Shown here in pieces: positions 1 to 10,484 of a stretch of 64,000 nucleotides of DNA (positions are counted from its first letter, which is position 1; the number at the start of each line of letters is the position of its first letter). This DNA comes from Anthonomus grandis grandis (lineage: Eukaryota; Arthropoda; Insecta; Coleoptera; Curculionidae): NCBI RefSeq assembly GCF_022605725.1, contig NC_065548.1, positions 9,333,644-9,397,643 on the forward strand. The letters run 5' to 3'. The position numbers and the translations under genes are program-made. The notes below the pieces were generated by a model. It was not told where the DNA came from, ran no database searches, and was given only the letters and a program-made list of their open reading frames with translations.

Positions 1-956
1 TGCAGTTTTTCACAAAATTCTAGAATAATAGACATATAGCTCTAATTGCCTGGAAGAAATTATCAATTAACTAATAATGAAAAATTAAACTTTGATTCAG
101 CTACTAAAAAGAAATTAAAAGTCGTTCCAAAAGATTGTTACGAAATGTCTCGAAAAAGAAATTAATTAATTAAAAAATAATTAGAAATTAATTAAGATAC
201 AAAAAAATTAGATAATTTTTAAACACCTAAAAGAAAATAAGCATTGCTGTAATTTCCTTCAAATTTTTAACCTAAATAATAAAATGAAATAAAAGATTTT
301 TTAATTGATAAATATAACATTAACTCAGATTCCAAAAAGGCTTTAAAATTGTTCCGAAAGCCTGGAGGGATAAAGATATAGCTGCAATTGCCTGGAAGAA
401 AAAATTAATTAATTAGAAAATAGTTATAGTGCTAGAAAAAGAAATTAGGAAATATTCGAATGCTTGAAAGAATAGAGACATCGCCTTTACTTTATGTTCT
501 CTAAATAAGTCTTTTATCCATTTTTCACAAAATTACTCTGTTACATTGCATTTAGAAGATGAAATAAATTTATTATTAAAAAATTAAATAGCTACTGAGA
601 AAAAAGTCACAATTTTTCAGTAGCCTGAAAATTTACAATAAAAAAGGAAAAATCTATTAATAACAAAAAACTAGGAATTGTTTTTTTTATGTGCTGACAA
701 AAACTTGAATTATTTTTAAAATTTTTCTCTTAAGTATTTCGTTTTTTATTTATTTTTGTATTTGAAGTCCCTTGATTTTTTATATTAAATGTTATCATTA
801 TTATTGTTAATATTATTTATTCAAAATACCGACCACTATTATCCCAAATACCAAACATCAACAACTCTTATATTCCCCTTAGTTCTACTCACACACTTTT
901 TTCTAACATTTGACCACGTACTAAAATCCACCGAATTCCATTTGGCTTTTTTCCAG
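1..956. other. AT-rich DNA before the first coding exon, sparse minisatellite cores
   Basis: No gene is supported here. Two isolated copies of the AATTGCCTGGAAG core (near 46 and 378) match the minisatellite that dominates intron 4. Runs of AATTAATTAA are common. The right end supplies the branch point and polypyrimidine tract of the first coding exon. The ATG-led frame at 789-1019 overlaps the exon in another frame and is a shadow. Confidence 0.5.
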
Positions 957-1111
957 ATTTCGCGTCGAAAAACAAAAACAAAACAGAGAAAAAAAAACTG
1001 GCGAAAATTGTTCAGATGACACAGAGAGAAGTTACGCTGGATGGCGGAGCACCGTGGGGATTTCGCATGAACGGCGGCCTGGATTCCGAATCACCATTGA
1101 AAGTTACCAGG
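957..1111 (+). CDS. Host PDZ gene, first coding exon (5' half of PDZ domain)
   Basis: Coding starts at the ATG at 1016 and runs 32 codons to 1111, followed by the donor GTAAGT (phase 0). A strong polypyrimidine tract and AG at 955-956 suggest the exon begins at 957 with about 59 bases of 5' UTR, so an upstream non-coding exon probably lies outside the window. The peptide starts MTQREVTLDGGAPWGFR. The GGAPWGF stretch (residues 10-16) sits where PDZ domains hold the loop that binds ligand C-termini, and this wording is typical of synaptopodin-2/myopodin-like PDZ domains rather than ZASP. The domain is completed by the exon at 21375. By family knowledge such proteins bind actin or Z-disc partners; that role is inferred here. 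No in-frame stop lies between 957 and the ATG, so the start rests on it being the first ATG and on the family's short N-terminus. Confidence 0.85.
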
Positions 1112-1684
1112 GTAAGTCTTAAAGGAGTTTTCTATTTAAGGAATAAATAATATACTAGCATTCAGGTAATTTTTAGGTTAGAAATGTGAAATATTATTAA
1201 CGATTATAAAAAATGTAGATTTTCCAGAGTTTTTTAAGTTGATTGAAGGTGGTGATCAAGAGTCTGATTCTTTTTGTCTTTAGTCGTAGGCTTCATAGCT
1301 TAAGAATTGTAATCTAATGGTTACCATTTAAGTTGTGGTTCACACGCTCTTCCTCCTTTTCTGAATTCCCAATTCTTCCAGAATGAAAATATTAATTCTA
1401 CATATGCCGTCCAAGATCCTAAGGAGTTTTCCCCACAACAGCATTTTAAAGGCATTCAAAAGTCTTCTAATTAACTGGCATTTTATTACCTTCGTAATAT
1501 GGTTATCTTTATAATTTTTTGTTAATTTAGTCAATGCCATTGATGAGTTATTCTCGATATTTATTTAGACAAAATATTTCACTTACACTTTCTACATCAA
1601 GAATGTTAGGTTCGTCCATAAAATCCATTTTAATCGTAAACTCACTTTGCTACTCTTGTTACTTTTTGACGATAGAAGTCGTGG

Positions 1685-2860
1685 ACAGTCTGCTACAATG
1701 CAACATTCACTGCTTTACTGAGTAAACTGTTCTGGTTATCGTTTTTGGGGTGATACTTTTAAGGGGAGTCGTATAGGATTTAAAGGACGTTCCTGCGTTG
1801 TTTTCTCATTTTGCAGCTTTTGACGTTGGCCTTCTGCTGGTTTTTCCAAATCGTCTTTGGGAGTTTTAGATACATTTTCCTCCTTCCTATCTTTTTTATC
1901 TTTTTCTGGCAGTGTACTCTGTTCAAGAACTATTGATAACTCTTGGGGTTTTGATAAAGTCTGAATCTGTTCAGATACTCCTGACGGGTCTTGAAATTCG
2001 ACCAAATCGGGGTTGATATCACGTTCTTCTTCTGCTGTTTCTGCAAAACTTGCTTCGCACCTTGTTCCCACTACTGACGCTGGAAAATCTCTTTCAGGTC
2101 ATTCTTAACTTTCTGGTCCTGCCCAAACTTCTTCTCGTTCTCGCGATTCTTCAAGATCTTCTTTATAATTCTGTTCGGTCCAGGTTGGTTTATATTATAA
2201 CTTCTACTTGCCTCTGGTCCGCGGGTCTTTTCGCCAAATTTTCGGCAATTTATTGCAGCTTCTCGATTTTTGTTTTTTTCTTCGAGGGTCGTCGGGTTCT
2301 TCTTTAGCAGCAGCAAGTGTAGTGCTTTCTTGTAAGGGAGGTTACTTAACTTGCTTGCCTGGAATCAACTTTGCAAATTATTTTCCGATTTCAATCTTCC
2401 ATCATATCATCAATCTTATCCACCCTGGGTGGTATACTTTTCATCGTTCAGCTCTCGGATCTCTTTACGTTTCCTTTGCTGTTCTTGTCTTAGTTTTTTC
2501 CTTCTGGAAGCCATCTCTCTCTCTCTAGCTATTTCGTTCAGCTCATCCACTTCCGACTTTTCTTCTAACCCTTCTGGGTAAAGCATTACGTCATCTCTTT
2601 TTTCGTCGTGTGAAGCTTCCTCAGCATCAACTTCTCCTGCCGCATCTTCTTGCTCTTGCATATTTTATTCTTGTTCTATATAAGATGCTGCTGCTTCAGT
2701 TTCTTTGCTTGCCTCAGTTTTATTCTTATTCCAGGGCTATTTCATATTGTCCTCTGGCTCCACATGAAACCGCCCAAGTAATATACTTCTTAGTTTCTCA
2801 GCATGTTCTTTGGTAAACTCCTTGTTTTCCTCCCTCCATTTGAAATAGAAGAAGAAGAAA
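1685..2860 (-). pseudogene. Broken reading frame for a charged Glu/Lys-rich protein, flanked by a 14-bp direct repeat
   Basis: On the minus strand a protein-like frame runs from about 2850 to 1736, broken by several stops and frameshifts. Pieces include WREENKEFTKEHAEKLRSIL (about 2840-2780), IAREREMASRRKKLRQEQQ (about 2530-2470), KLIPGKQVKYPLQESTT (about 2370-2320) and VSKTPKDDLEKPAEGQRQKL near 1850. The composition is strongly Glu/Lys/Arg-rich, like a coiled-coil or intrinsically disordered protein; I do not recognise the family. The identical 14-mer GATAGAAGTCGTGG stands at 1671-1684 and 2861-2874, which looks like a target-site duplication around the block. That fits a retroposed gene copy. 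However, no poly-A tail is seen at the expected 1685 end, while an A-rich GAAGAAGAAGAAA adjoins the other repeat. Origin is therefore open: retrocopy, captured gene fragment or transposon ORF. Confidence 0.45.
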
Positions 2861-2939
2861 GATAGAAGTCGTGGCTTTCAGTAGGTTACAAGCCTTTCCT
2901 AAGTATGTATTTAATATATATTTAAAATAACAAAAAATA

Positions 2940-3834
2940 TGTTAGAGGTTTTAGAAATTCTGCCATCGACCCTAACTATTCCTATGCCATTATCCTATTA
3001 CTGTTTCATTAGTATAACAAGATTTAACGGGATTCCCATGTCTAGTAACACTTTCCCGATTTAAGATTATTTCACGCAGTCAAAGGCTTCACTGTAATCG
3101 ATAAACATAGGAACGTACAGCATTTCTGCGCTCACATTATGTACCTTTACTCTTATCATTTTTTAAGTAACAGATGGCTTGTTCTACTTCTGCTCTTAGT
3201 ATATGCTGTTGCTGTTCAATTTTCTCGATGGAAGGAAGTATATTAAACCTTGATCTTATTTTAGTCTTGTATATCAGTATTTTCGACAAACCTCCACTTT
3301 ATCGTCTCTCATTGATGACTTTCAGCTCTTTATCCTCTATCTTCCACGTTTTTGGTATAAATTTTCTTGTAAAAAAATCTCTGGTTTCATTGGTATTAGC
3401 TTTGCTGTGGATCTCTTTACATATTTGTTTTATGTGATTGTATTTCTTTATATATTCTCCTATATTCGTGCTTGCAACATTTTTGGTGTCTTACTTTCCT
3501 TATGCTTTGTTGTATCTTATTATTATATTCTTTGGCGGTTAATAGAGTTTTTTTGATAGATCTAGATAATTTCCCAATCTCTTATTAGGTTTTGTTCCAA
3601 TTCTTGTTTGAATTGTTCAATGCTTCCTGGTCCTAAGGATCAAGTTATCTTTTCTGTTTTCTTTACTTTCAAAGTTCTGACTTTAGCTAGCAGGAGTTTG
3701 TGGTCACTTCTTCGAAGTTTTTACGTTTTTGACGCTTGATTTCCCTCTAGCTGTTATGAGGAAGAATTCAGTTTGATTTTGTATTGTCCTCCTGGAGATA
3801 TCCACGTGTATCAGCGTCTTGGGTGTTCGTGGAA
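2940..3834 (-). mobile_element. RTE-like LINE, endonuclease C-terminus and start of reverse transcriptase, degenerate
   Basis: Minus-strand translation across frameshifts gives the end of an apurinic-type endonuclease (a FFLITARGKSSVKNVK stretch near 3770-3700) and then reverse-transcriptase palm residues FIDYSEAFDCV (near 3100-3070), the first catalytic-Asp motif. These match RTE/BovB-like LINE proteins common in arthropods. Many stops and indels show it is dead. It belongs with the endonuclease N-terminus at 6060-6600; a minisatellite array separates the two. The copy ends near 2940, so the YADD box and 3' end are missing. Confidence 0.7.
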
Positions 3835-6058
3835 CAATTGAATGAGTTTGTTGTTTCATAATTCCAGACAGTTGAATGAGCTTATCATTTATTATTTCCA
3901 GGTTGTTGAATAAATATATTATTTCATAATTCCGGTTTACTATTTCGAGATTTCAGGCAGCAAAATTAGTTTATTCATTCATTATTTTAGATAGTTGAAT
4001 GAGTTCGTTCCTTCATAATTCCAGGCAGTTGAATCAGTTTACTCATTCATTATTCCAGGCAGTGGGATAAGTTTATTGTTTGATAATTTCAGGCAGCAAT
4101 ATGAGTTTATTATTTCTGAATTTCCGGCAGATGAATAGGTTCACTATTTTATAATTCCATGTAGTTGAATAAGTTTGTCATTTACTAATTTCAGACAGTT
4201 TAATAAGTATATTATTTCAAAATTCCGGTTTATAATTTCAAGATTTCAGGCAGCAATATGAGTTTATTATTTCTTATTTATAGTCGATGAATAAGTTCGT
4301 TATTTCACAATTCCAGGTAGTTGAATGAGTTCGTTCCTTCATTATTCTAGATAGTTGGATAAGTTTATTATTTGATAATTTCAGGCAGCAATATGAGTTT
4401 ATTATTTCTGAATTTTCGGCAGATGAATAGGTTCACTATTTTATAATCCCAGGTAGTTGAATGATCTTAGTCATCCATAATTTTAAGGCAGTTGAATGAG
4501 TTCATGATTTCATAATTTCAGGCAGCAATATGAGTTTATTATTTCTTAATTAATAGCCGATAAATAGGTTTGTGACATCATATTTCCAGGTAGTTGAATG
4601 AGCTTACTCATTCATAATTTCAGACAGATGAATGAGTTCGTTCCTTCATAATTCCACGCTGTTGAATAAGTTCATCATTTAATAATACTAGGCAGTTGAA
4701 TAGGTATATTATTTCATAATTCCGGTTTATTATTTCAGGCAGTTGAATGAGCTTATTCATTCATAATTCCAGGCAGTTGATTTCAGGAAGCAATATGAGT
4801 TTATTATTTCTTAATTTATAACAGATGAATAGGTTCGTTATTTTATATTTCCAGGTAGTTGAATGAGCTTATTATTTATTATTTCCAGGTAGTTGAATAA
4901 GTATATTATTTCAGAATTCCGGTTTCAGGCAGCAAAATTAGTTTATTCATTCATTATTCCAGGCAGTTGGATAAGTTTTTTTATTTGATAATTTCAGGCA
5001 GTTGAGTTTGAATTTTTATTTTTTCCGAATTTCTGGCAAATGAATAGGTATGCTATTTTATAATTCCAGATAGTTGAATGATTTTAGTCATGCATAATTT
5101 AAAACAGTTGAATGAATTCGTTATTTCATAATTCCAGGTAGTTAAATAAGTTTGTCATTTATTAATTCTATGCAGTTTAATAAGTATATTATTTCAAAAT
5201 TCCGCTTAATAATTTCAAGATTTCAGGCAGTAATATAAGTTTATTATTTCTTAATTTATAGCCGATAAATGAATAGGTTCGTTACTTCATATTTCCATGT
5301 AGTTGAATAAGCATATTCATTCATAATTTCAGACAGATGAATGAGTTTGGTATTTCATAGTTCCAGGCAATTGAATGAGCTTAGCATTTATTATTTCCAG
5401 GTAGTTGAATAAGTATATTACTTCATAATTTTAAGCAGTTCAAAAAGTTCATTCCTTCATAATTCCAAGCAGTTGAATAAGTTTACTCATTCATTATTTC
5501 AGGCAAATGGTTAAGTTTATTATTTATTTATTCCAGGCAGTTTATGAAGTATATTATTTTAAAATTCCGCTTTATAATTTCAAGAGTTTCAGGCAGCAAT
5601 ATGAGTTTATTATTTCTTAATTTATAGCCGATAAATAGGTTCGTTACATCATATTTCCAGGTAGTTGAATCAGCTTATTCATTCATAATTTCAGACAGAT
5701 GAATGAGTTAGGCATTTCATAATTCCAGGTAGTTGGATAAGTGTATTATTTCATAATTGCGGTTTACTATTTCAAGATTCCAGGCAGCAAAATTAGTTTA
5801 TTCATTCATAATTTTAGAAAGTTGACTGAGTTCGTTCCTTTATAATTCCAGGCAGTTGAATAAGTTTACTCATTCATTATTCCAGGCAGATGGAAAAGTT
5901 TACTAGTTGATAATTTTAGGCAGCAATATGAATTTATTATTTCTGAATTTCTGGCAGATGAATAGGTTCACTATTTTCTAATTCCAGGTAGTTGAATGAT
6001 CTTAGTCATTTATAATTTAAGACAGTCGAATGAGTTCCTTATTTTATAATTTTTGTTA
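3835..6058 (+). repeat. Minisatellite array, ~34-bp units, CCAGGCAGTTGAAT core
   Basis: Dozens of diverged units of about 34 bases follow the pattern GTTGAATGAGTTTATTATTTCATAATTCCAGGCA (written across two unit parts), all in one orientation. Variant units with GCAATATGAG or CCGATAAATAGG recur at about 4253, 4526, 5230 and 5600, so there is a loose higher-order arrangement. The core is related to the TTCCAGGCATTTGAAA minisatellite of intron 4. The array sits exactly between two halves of a LINE endonuclease. Nearly every unit contains a pyrimidine-rich CAG, like a 3' splice site on the gene's sense strand. Confidence 0.85.
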
Positions 6059-6600
6059 ATTATGTCAAGCTTTAGAACAGAATCATTCCTCTTGCCTAAG
6101 CTATAGCTTCCGATCAGTTGCCCTATTTATTCATCTTCATGTATTTGCCCAATTTTGATGTTAAAACAGCCTTGTATACATGTAACTTCTTTGCTTATTA
6201 TTTACCTAATAGTTTTTTCTAATTAGTGGTATAATTCATACATTTCCTTCTCGCTACTGTGGGATACAGTTGGCACATAAACCTGGACTATATTTAAGTT
6301 GCACGCTTTAGCATTGATCTTGATCATGATTATTTTTGAGTTATTAGGTTTGTGATTGTAGTTGCTTATTAATGATTCTCACCCATTCCATGTATTGAAA
6401 GAAATATATGCTGTTATCATTTTTAATATTGAGATATCCTTGATCTGCCCAATGGGTTTCGGACAAACTAACTATTGTGATATTTAATGTTTCCTGTTCA
6501 ATAATATTTAATTTACCAGGACCTCGACGTTCCAAGTGGCAATTGATATGTTCTTGAGTAGTGAACCAATTTTTGCATATTTGCGACGTTTGATCTTCTC
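6059..6600 (-). mobile_element. RTE-like LINE, endonuclease N-terminal part, degenerate
   Basis: Minus-strand frames encode SLSETHWADQGYLNIKN (near 6450-6400), NLNIVQVYVPTVSHSSEKEM (near 6290-6240) and an equivalent of the GDFN motif followed by IGQIHEDE (near 6150-6110). These are successive endonuclease motifs of RTE-type LINEs. The first half is nearly intact; later parts have stops. The frame leads directly into the minisatellite array and resumes on its far side at 3834. The two blocks are therefore one element with an internal insertion or expansion. Confidence 0.72.
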
Positions 6601-8984
6601 ATAATTTATTATCTATCATACGAATTTAATTATTTAGACAAACAGTACATTTCTGTGATGTTTCTCTTGTAGATATTCCTTTTCAAAATTCCATTTTTTT
6701 TTTTAACTAATTTACTGCCAGCTGTGAAACTCTTTTAATGTATTGCCTAAGCGGAAAAGGTGTTAATAAATCATAAGTTAATTTAATCATTTAAATGACA
6801 GTCGACCACTTAATCCGATAACTTATTTGCATATTAGCGCTCAAACAAACAATAATGATCTGGTTAACATCAATGAATCAAACATGATATTTTGTAATAA
6901 GTTAATTAAGGTTTGCTTATGTATGCGGAGTGTCTTAATAATACGGAGGTTTTTGTGTTTAGTAAAAATTCTCGGGGCATAGAAATATCATTTTCTAGGT
7001 ACTAAAGACTCCCTTTACCTTAAAAGTGAACATGAAATAAGCCAAGACTCAAAGATAATGAACTCCTAGTTTTTTTTCACTTCAAATCCCCCTTCGGCTT
7101 TAGTCATAAACGTTTTTCTAATAAAATATAATATATAATCGAGTTCCTGTTTGAACTATTGCGCACTCTCTCTTTCAACACAAAACCTCTCATTTGAATT
7201 CATATAATAAGCGGTTTGTTCAAGCCGATCCCGATCTATGACTAAGTACCTCGCAATAATTACATAATTACTTACTGTCAACATGTAAACAGACGCACGC
7301 TGTTTAAATAAATATCAGATGTTTGTATTAGGAAGCATCTGGTTTATTTTTGTTAATTTTATTATTTCATAAATTAGCAGGAAACTCTTTTAATATCTTA
7401 AAAGATACTGAAACTAATTCAAATTATTGCGCTGTGACCTTTTGCTTGGAAACCTCTTGACTTATTAATGGTTTCAATTAGATAAGGTCCATTAAAAATC
7501 ATTGATATTTGGGCGCAGTTAAAGACCATATGACCCTATTAGCCATGGTAAATTATTATAAGGCGTTTCGGTTTAATCAGTGTTAATCATCAGAGAGTTT
7601 TTTTTGTTAAAAAAGAAACAGCTTTCTAAATTATTGTGTATATTGAGTTGCTATTTTAAGTCGTAAGAAAAATAAATAAAATCGCTTGTATTGACGTATC
7701 TGGAATGCCATTTAAATAAAATAGGCAAATGTTTAGGTTTCTTGCATGGTTTTTGGGAAGAGTGCGTTTGTAAGTAAATTGGTTTTTTAAATTTAGTAAA
7801 TTTTTGGTTTTTTAAATAACGTGCTATGTCCAATTAGAATCATTAATATTATTAAAAAAAATAGAGGTGACCAATTTTGCGTTCTTCTTTCTCGTCTCTA
7901 TTAGTTCTGTTCTTCTCTTTTATTTTCACATGTACCTTCTTTGTAGGTCAAAGTTAGAAATAATTTTAATTTTTCTAGTTCCTGTAGGCAAATAAAAAAA
8001 TCCTTAACATTATCTCGAGCTCCTAAATTTGAACGAAATCATCCGAAATGTCATAACTCTTATAAGTCCTGGGATATTAAATTCCCTGACATCTCTTCTC
8101 AGGTCTTCACTGTTTTCATGATCTATGGCATAAGATTTTGCCACTAGTGAATTTAATTCTATTTGGGAAAAAGTTCTTCTACTCAAAAAATAAAAAATCT
8201 CAAAGTTTGGAAAACTATGAGTTTTTCCTTAATATATTTCACGTTTTTAAAATATTTTCGCCCTTTTAAATCTAATAGGCCTATGTGCAATGTGATTGCT
8301 GTTGTAGTTTTTAAAATTGGTATTTTTGCTTATTGGCCAATTTTGAACCAAAAATACTCAAAATGGTATTTTTGAGAGCTTTTGTTGTACTACAGATTTG
8401 ATCAGATATCATTATAACCCGGTGTTTTCGTGATCTATTAAATGAGACCACAAGTACTATGATTTCTTTTGAAGTTGAACATTAACCTGTTCAAAAAACT
8501 CATCCTTTTTTTGCTAGTAATCAGGTCCTCAAGTACTAGTAAATCATAGTACTTGGTGATCTGAATAGTAGGGTAGGTAGAGTAAGTTGTAATAAAAATA
8601 ATTAACAAATATGTAGGAATTAAAAATTTAATATTATAACTGCGTGAATTTAAAACAATCAACTAACTATCTGGACGAAAAATTAATTAATTAATTAATG
8701 AGGTAAAACATATGAAAAAAATTAAAAATAAATAATTCATTCTTTCTTCTTCGGGGCATCTCCTGTAGTCATTAAAATATTTTTGCGTTCGTTCTTGCAG
8801 ATAAATTAATTTTTAGTGTTATTTTAAACACTAAAATAATAATATATACTGCGTAAATAAAAAAAAACTTTCTGGAAGAAAAAATTTATTTATATGGTAA
8901 AAAATAGAACATAAAAACATTAAAAATAGATACTTTTTAACGCATTCTTATCTCTACTACTACTATACTCTCACATCTAATCTC
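6600..8984. other. AT-rich intron sequence without recognised genes
   Basis: I see no supported gene or complete transposon here. Short ATG-led frames (7651-7833, 8163-8375, 8438-8662) have no recognisable protein features and the composition of non-coding DNA. A (TTAA)n run lies near 8682-8698. A weak repeated phrase, CAAGTACTA with ATGATT, occurs near 8451 and 8532. Confidence 0.4.
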
Positions 8985-9570
8985 TTATTCTGGATCCCAC
9001 TTTTAGTCCAAGTTACATCCCAGATACTTAAATTGCTCAATATTCTTCTCATATATCTGAATTATTCTGATTTGCAGAATATCAGTCGTACTCACGACCA
9101 TAAACGTTTTTTTATATTAATTTTTAGGCTCAACCTAGTGTTTGTTTCATTTACGTGATTCAATAATTCCTGAAAATCGTTTGCAATATCCGCGATTATT
9201 ACAGTATCATCTGCATATTTGATATTGTTGATATAGATCCCGTTTACTTTAATACCTATAGGATTATTTAAAATCGATTTAAAAACAAACTTCAATGATA
9301 AAACGCAGCTTTATCTTACATCCTTTTTTACAATCAAACTGCTCGATTCTTGACAAATTGCTTAATCAAATATCCTCTTTCTCGTTCCAGAATAGATTGC
9401 TAATTAATCGATAATAAATATCTTTAATATCTAGACCCAGGTCCTTAAGGTCGAATAACTTCTGATAATCGATAAAACACATTAAAACATTCTTTCTTTG
9501 GTCCTGACTATTTTGTACCAAGGTTTGTATACTGAATATTGCTTCTCTTGTCCCAAAACCATTTTTAAGT
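8985..9570 (-). mobile_element. RTE-like LINE reverse-transcriptase fragment
   Basis: The minus strand encodes NGFGTREAIFSIQTLVQNSQ and CFIDYQKLFD (near 9560-9450). After a deletion it continues with NGIYINNIKYADDTVIIAD (near 9255-9200), which contains the YADD catalytic box, and the following thumb region (near 9150-9000). Stops and frameshifts are frequent. The motif order and wording are RTE-type, the same broad family as the 3-6.6 kb and 29-30.5 kb copies. Both ends are truncated, and no target-site duplication was identified. Confidence 0.72.
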
Positions 9571-9959
9571 CCAAACTGTAAAAAAAATAAATTATCAGTT
9601 TTTTTTTAATTAATTAGTTTATTTTTTAATGTAGCTAGAGCCATTTTATTAATTTTCCTAGACAATTTCAAAATTTTTCTAATTCTTGATTTTCTTGAAA
9701 TTTGTCTTCTGATAGCTTAACTAATTTGTTGGTCCTTCCAGGTAATATAATAATTTCTTCCTAATCAAATATATTGAATTATTCCATGAATTTTTTAACT
9801 AATTCTTAATTAATTAATTGCTCCTTCTAGGCGGTTAAAACTCCTTATTGCAGTCAAATGAAATACTTTTTGAAATTTTTCTTGCAGATAAATTTCAAAA
9901 TACAATTTTAGAATAAGTTTTATTTTTATTTTAAGCATTGAAAAATTATTTTGCTTTAA

Positions 9960-10480
9960 TTGCTTAAAATATTTTAAAAAAAGGTACTTCCCTCAAAAAA
10001 AAAATTTTTTTATTACTTTATTTTTTTTTAATTATGTCCAGTAAAACTATTTCAGGAATGTGTGTCAATTTTCAATTTTTTTTGGCTTTATTTTTGAGTT
10101 ATGGGCGTTTTGTGAAATTTTGAGGAAAAAAATTTTTTAAAGAAATGTTTTTCTTATTACTTTATAGATATTTTAAAAAACTCCAAGACAGATATCCAAA
10201 AAAATTATTCCAGAAATATGTGTATCCATTTTCAAACTTTTATATTGGCTAATTTTTGAGCTATGAAATTTTTAGAAAAAATTTTTTTTTCTATATATAT
10301 TTTTTCAAAAATCTTGAAACAAGTATCCAATTAAATTGTCCTAGGAATATGTGTACCAATTTTCAAAATTTTATTTTTGCTGATTTTTGAGTTATAGGGG
10401 ATTTTGTGAAATTTACAGGAAGAAACTACCTTCAATGGAAATAATTTCATTGAACACCTATTTTAGCATTTTTTTTTAAA
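9960..10480 (-). repeat. Left arm of an inverted satellite flanking mariner A
   Basis: About three diverged units of roughly 170-180 bases contain phrases such as AATATGTGTACCAATTTTC and TTTTTGAGTTATAGGGG. The same units occur reverse-complemented at 12420-13370. Each arm reaches to about 50 bases from an end of the mariner: ACCTTCAATGGAAATAATT at about 10430-10448 mirrors AATTATTTCTATTGAAGGT at about 12429-12447. No coding potential. Confidence 0.65.
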
Positions 10481-10484
10481 TGTA

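Noticed and set aside
1736..2581. Plus-strand ORFs of 76-106 codons at 2050-2581
   Set aside because: Ser/Phe/Leu-rich shadows of the minus-strand Glu/Lys-rich frame.
3835..6058. CRISPR-like array, because units are about 34 bases and regularly spaced
   Set aside because: There are no distinct constant repeats separated by variable spacers; units are tandem and diverged, and the context is eukaryotic.
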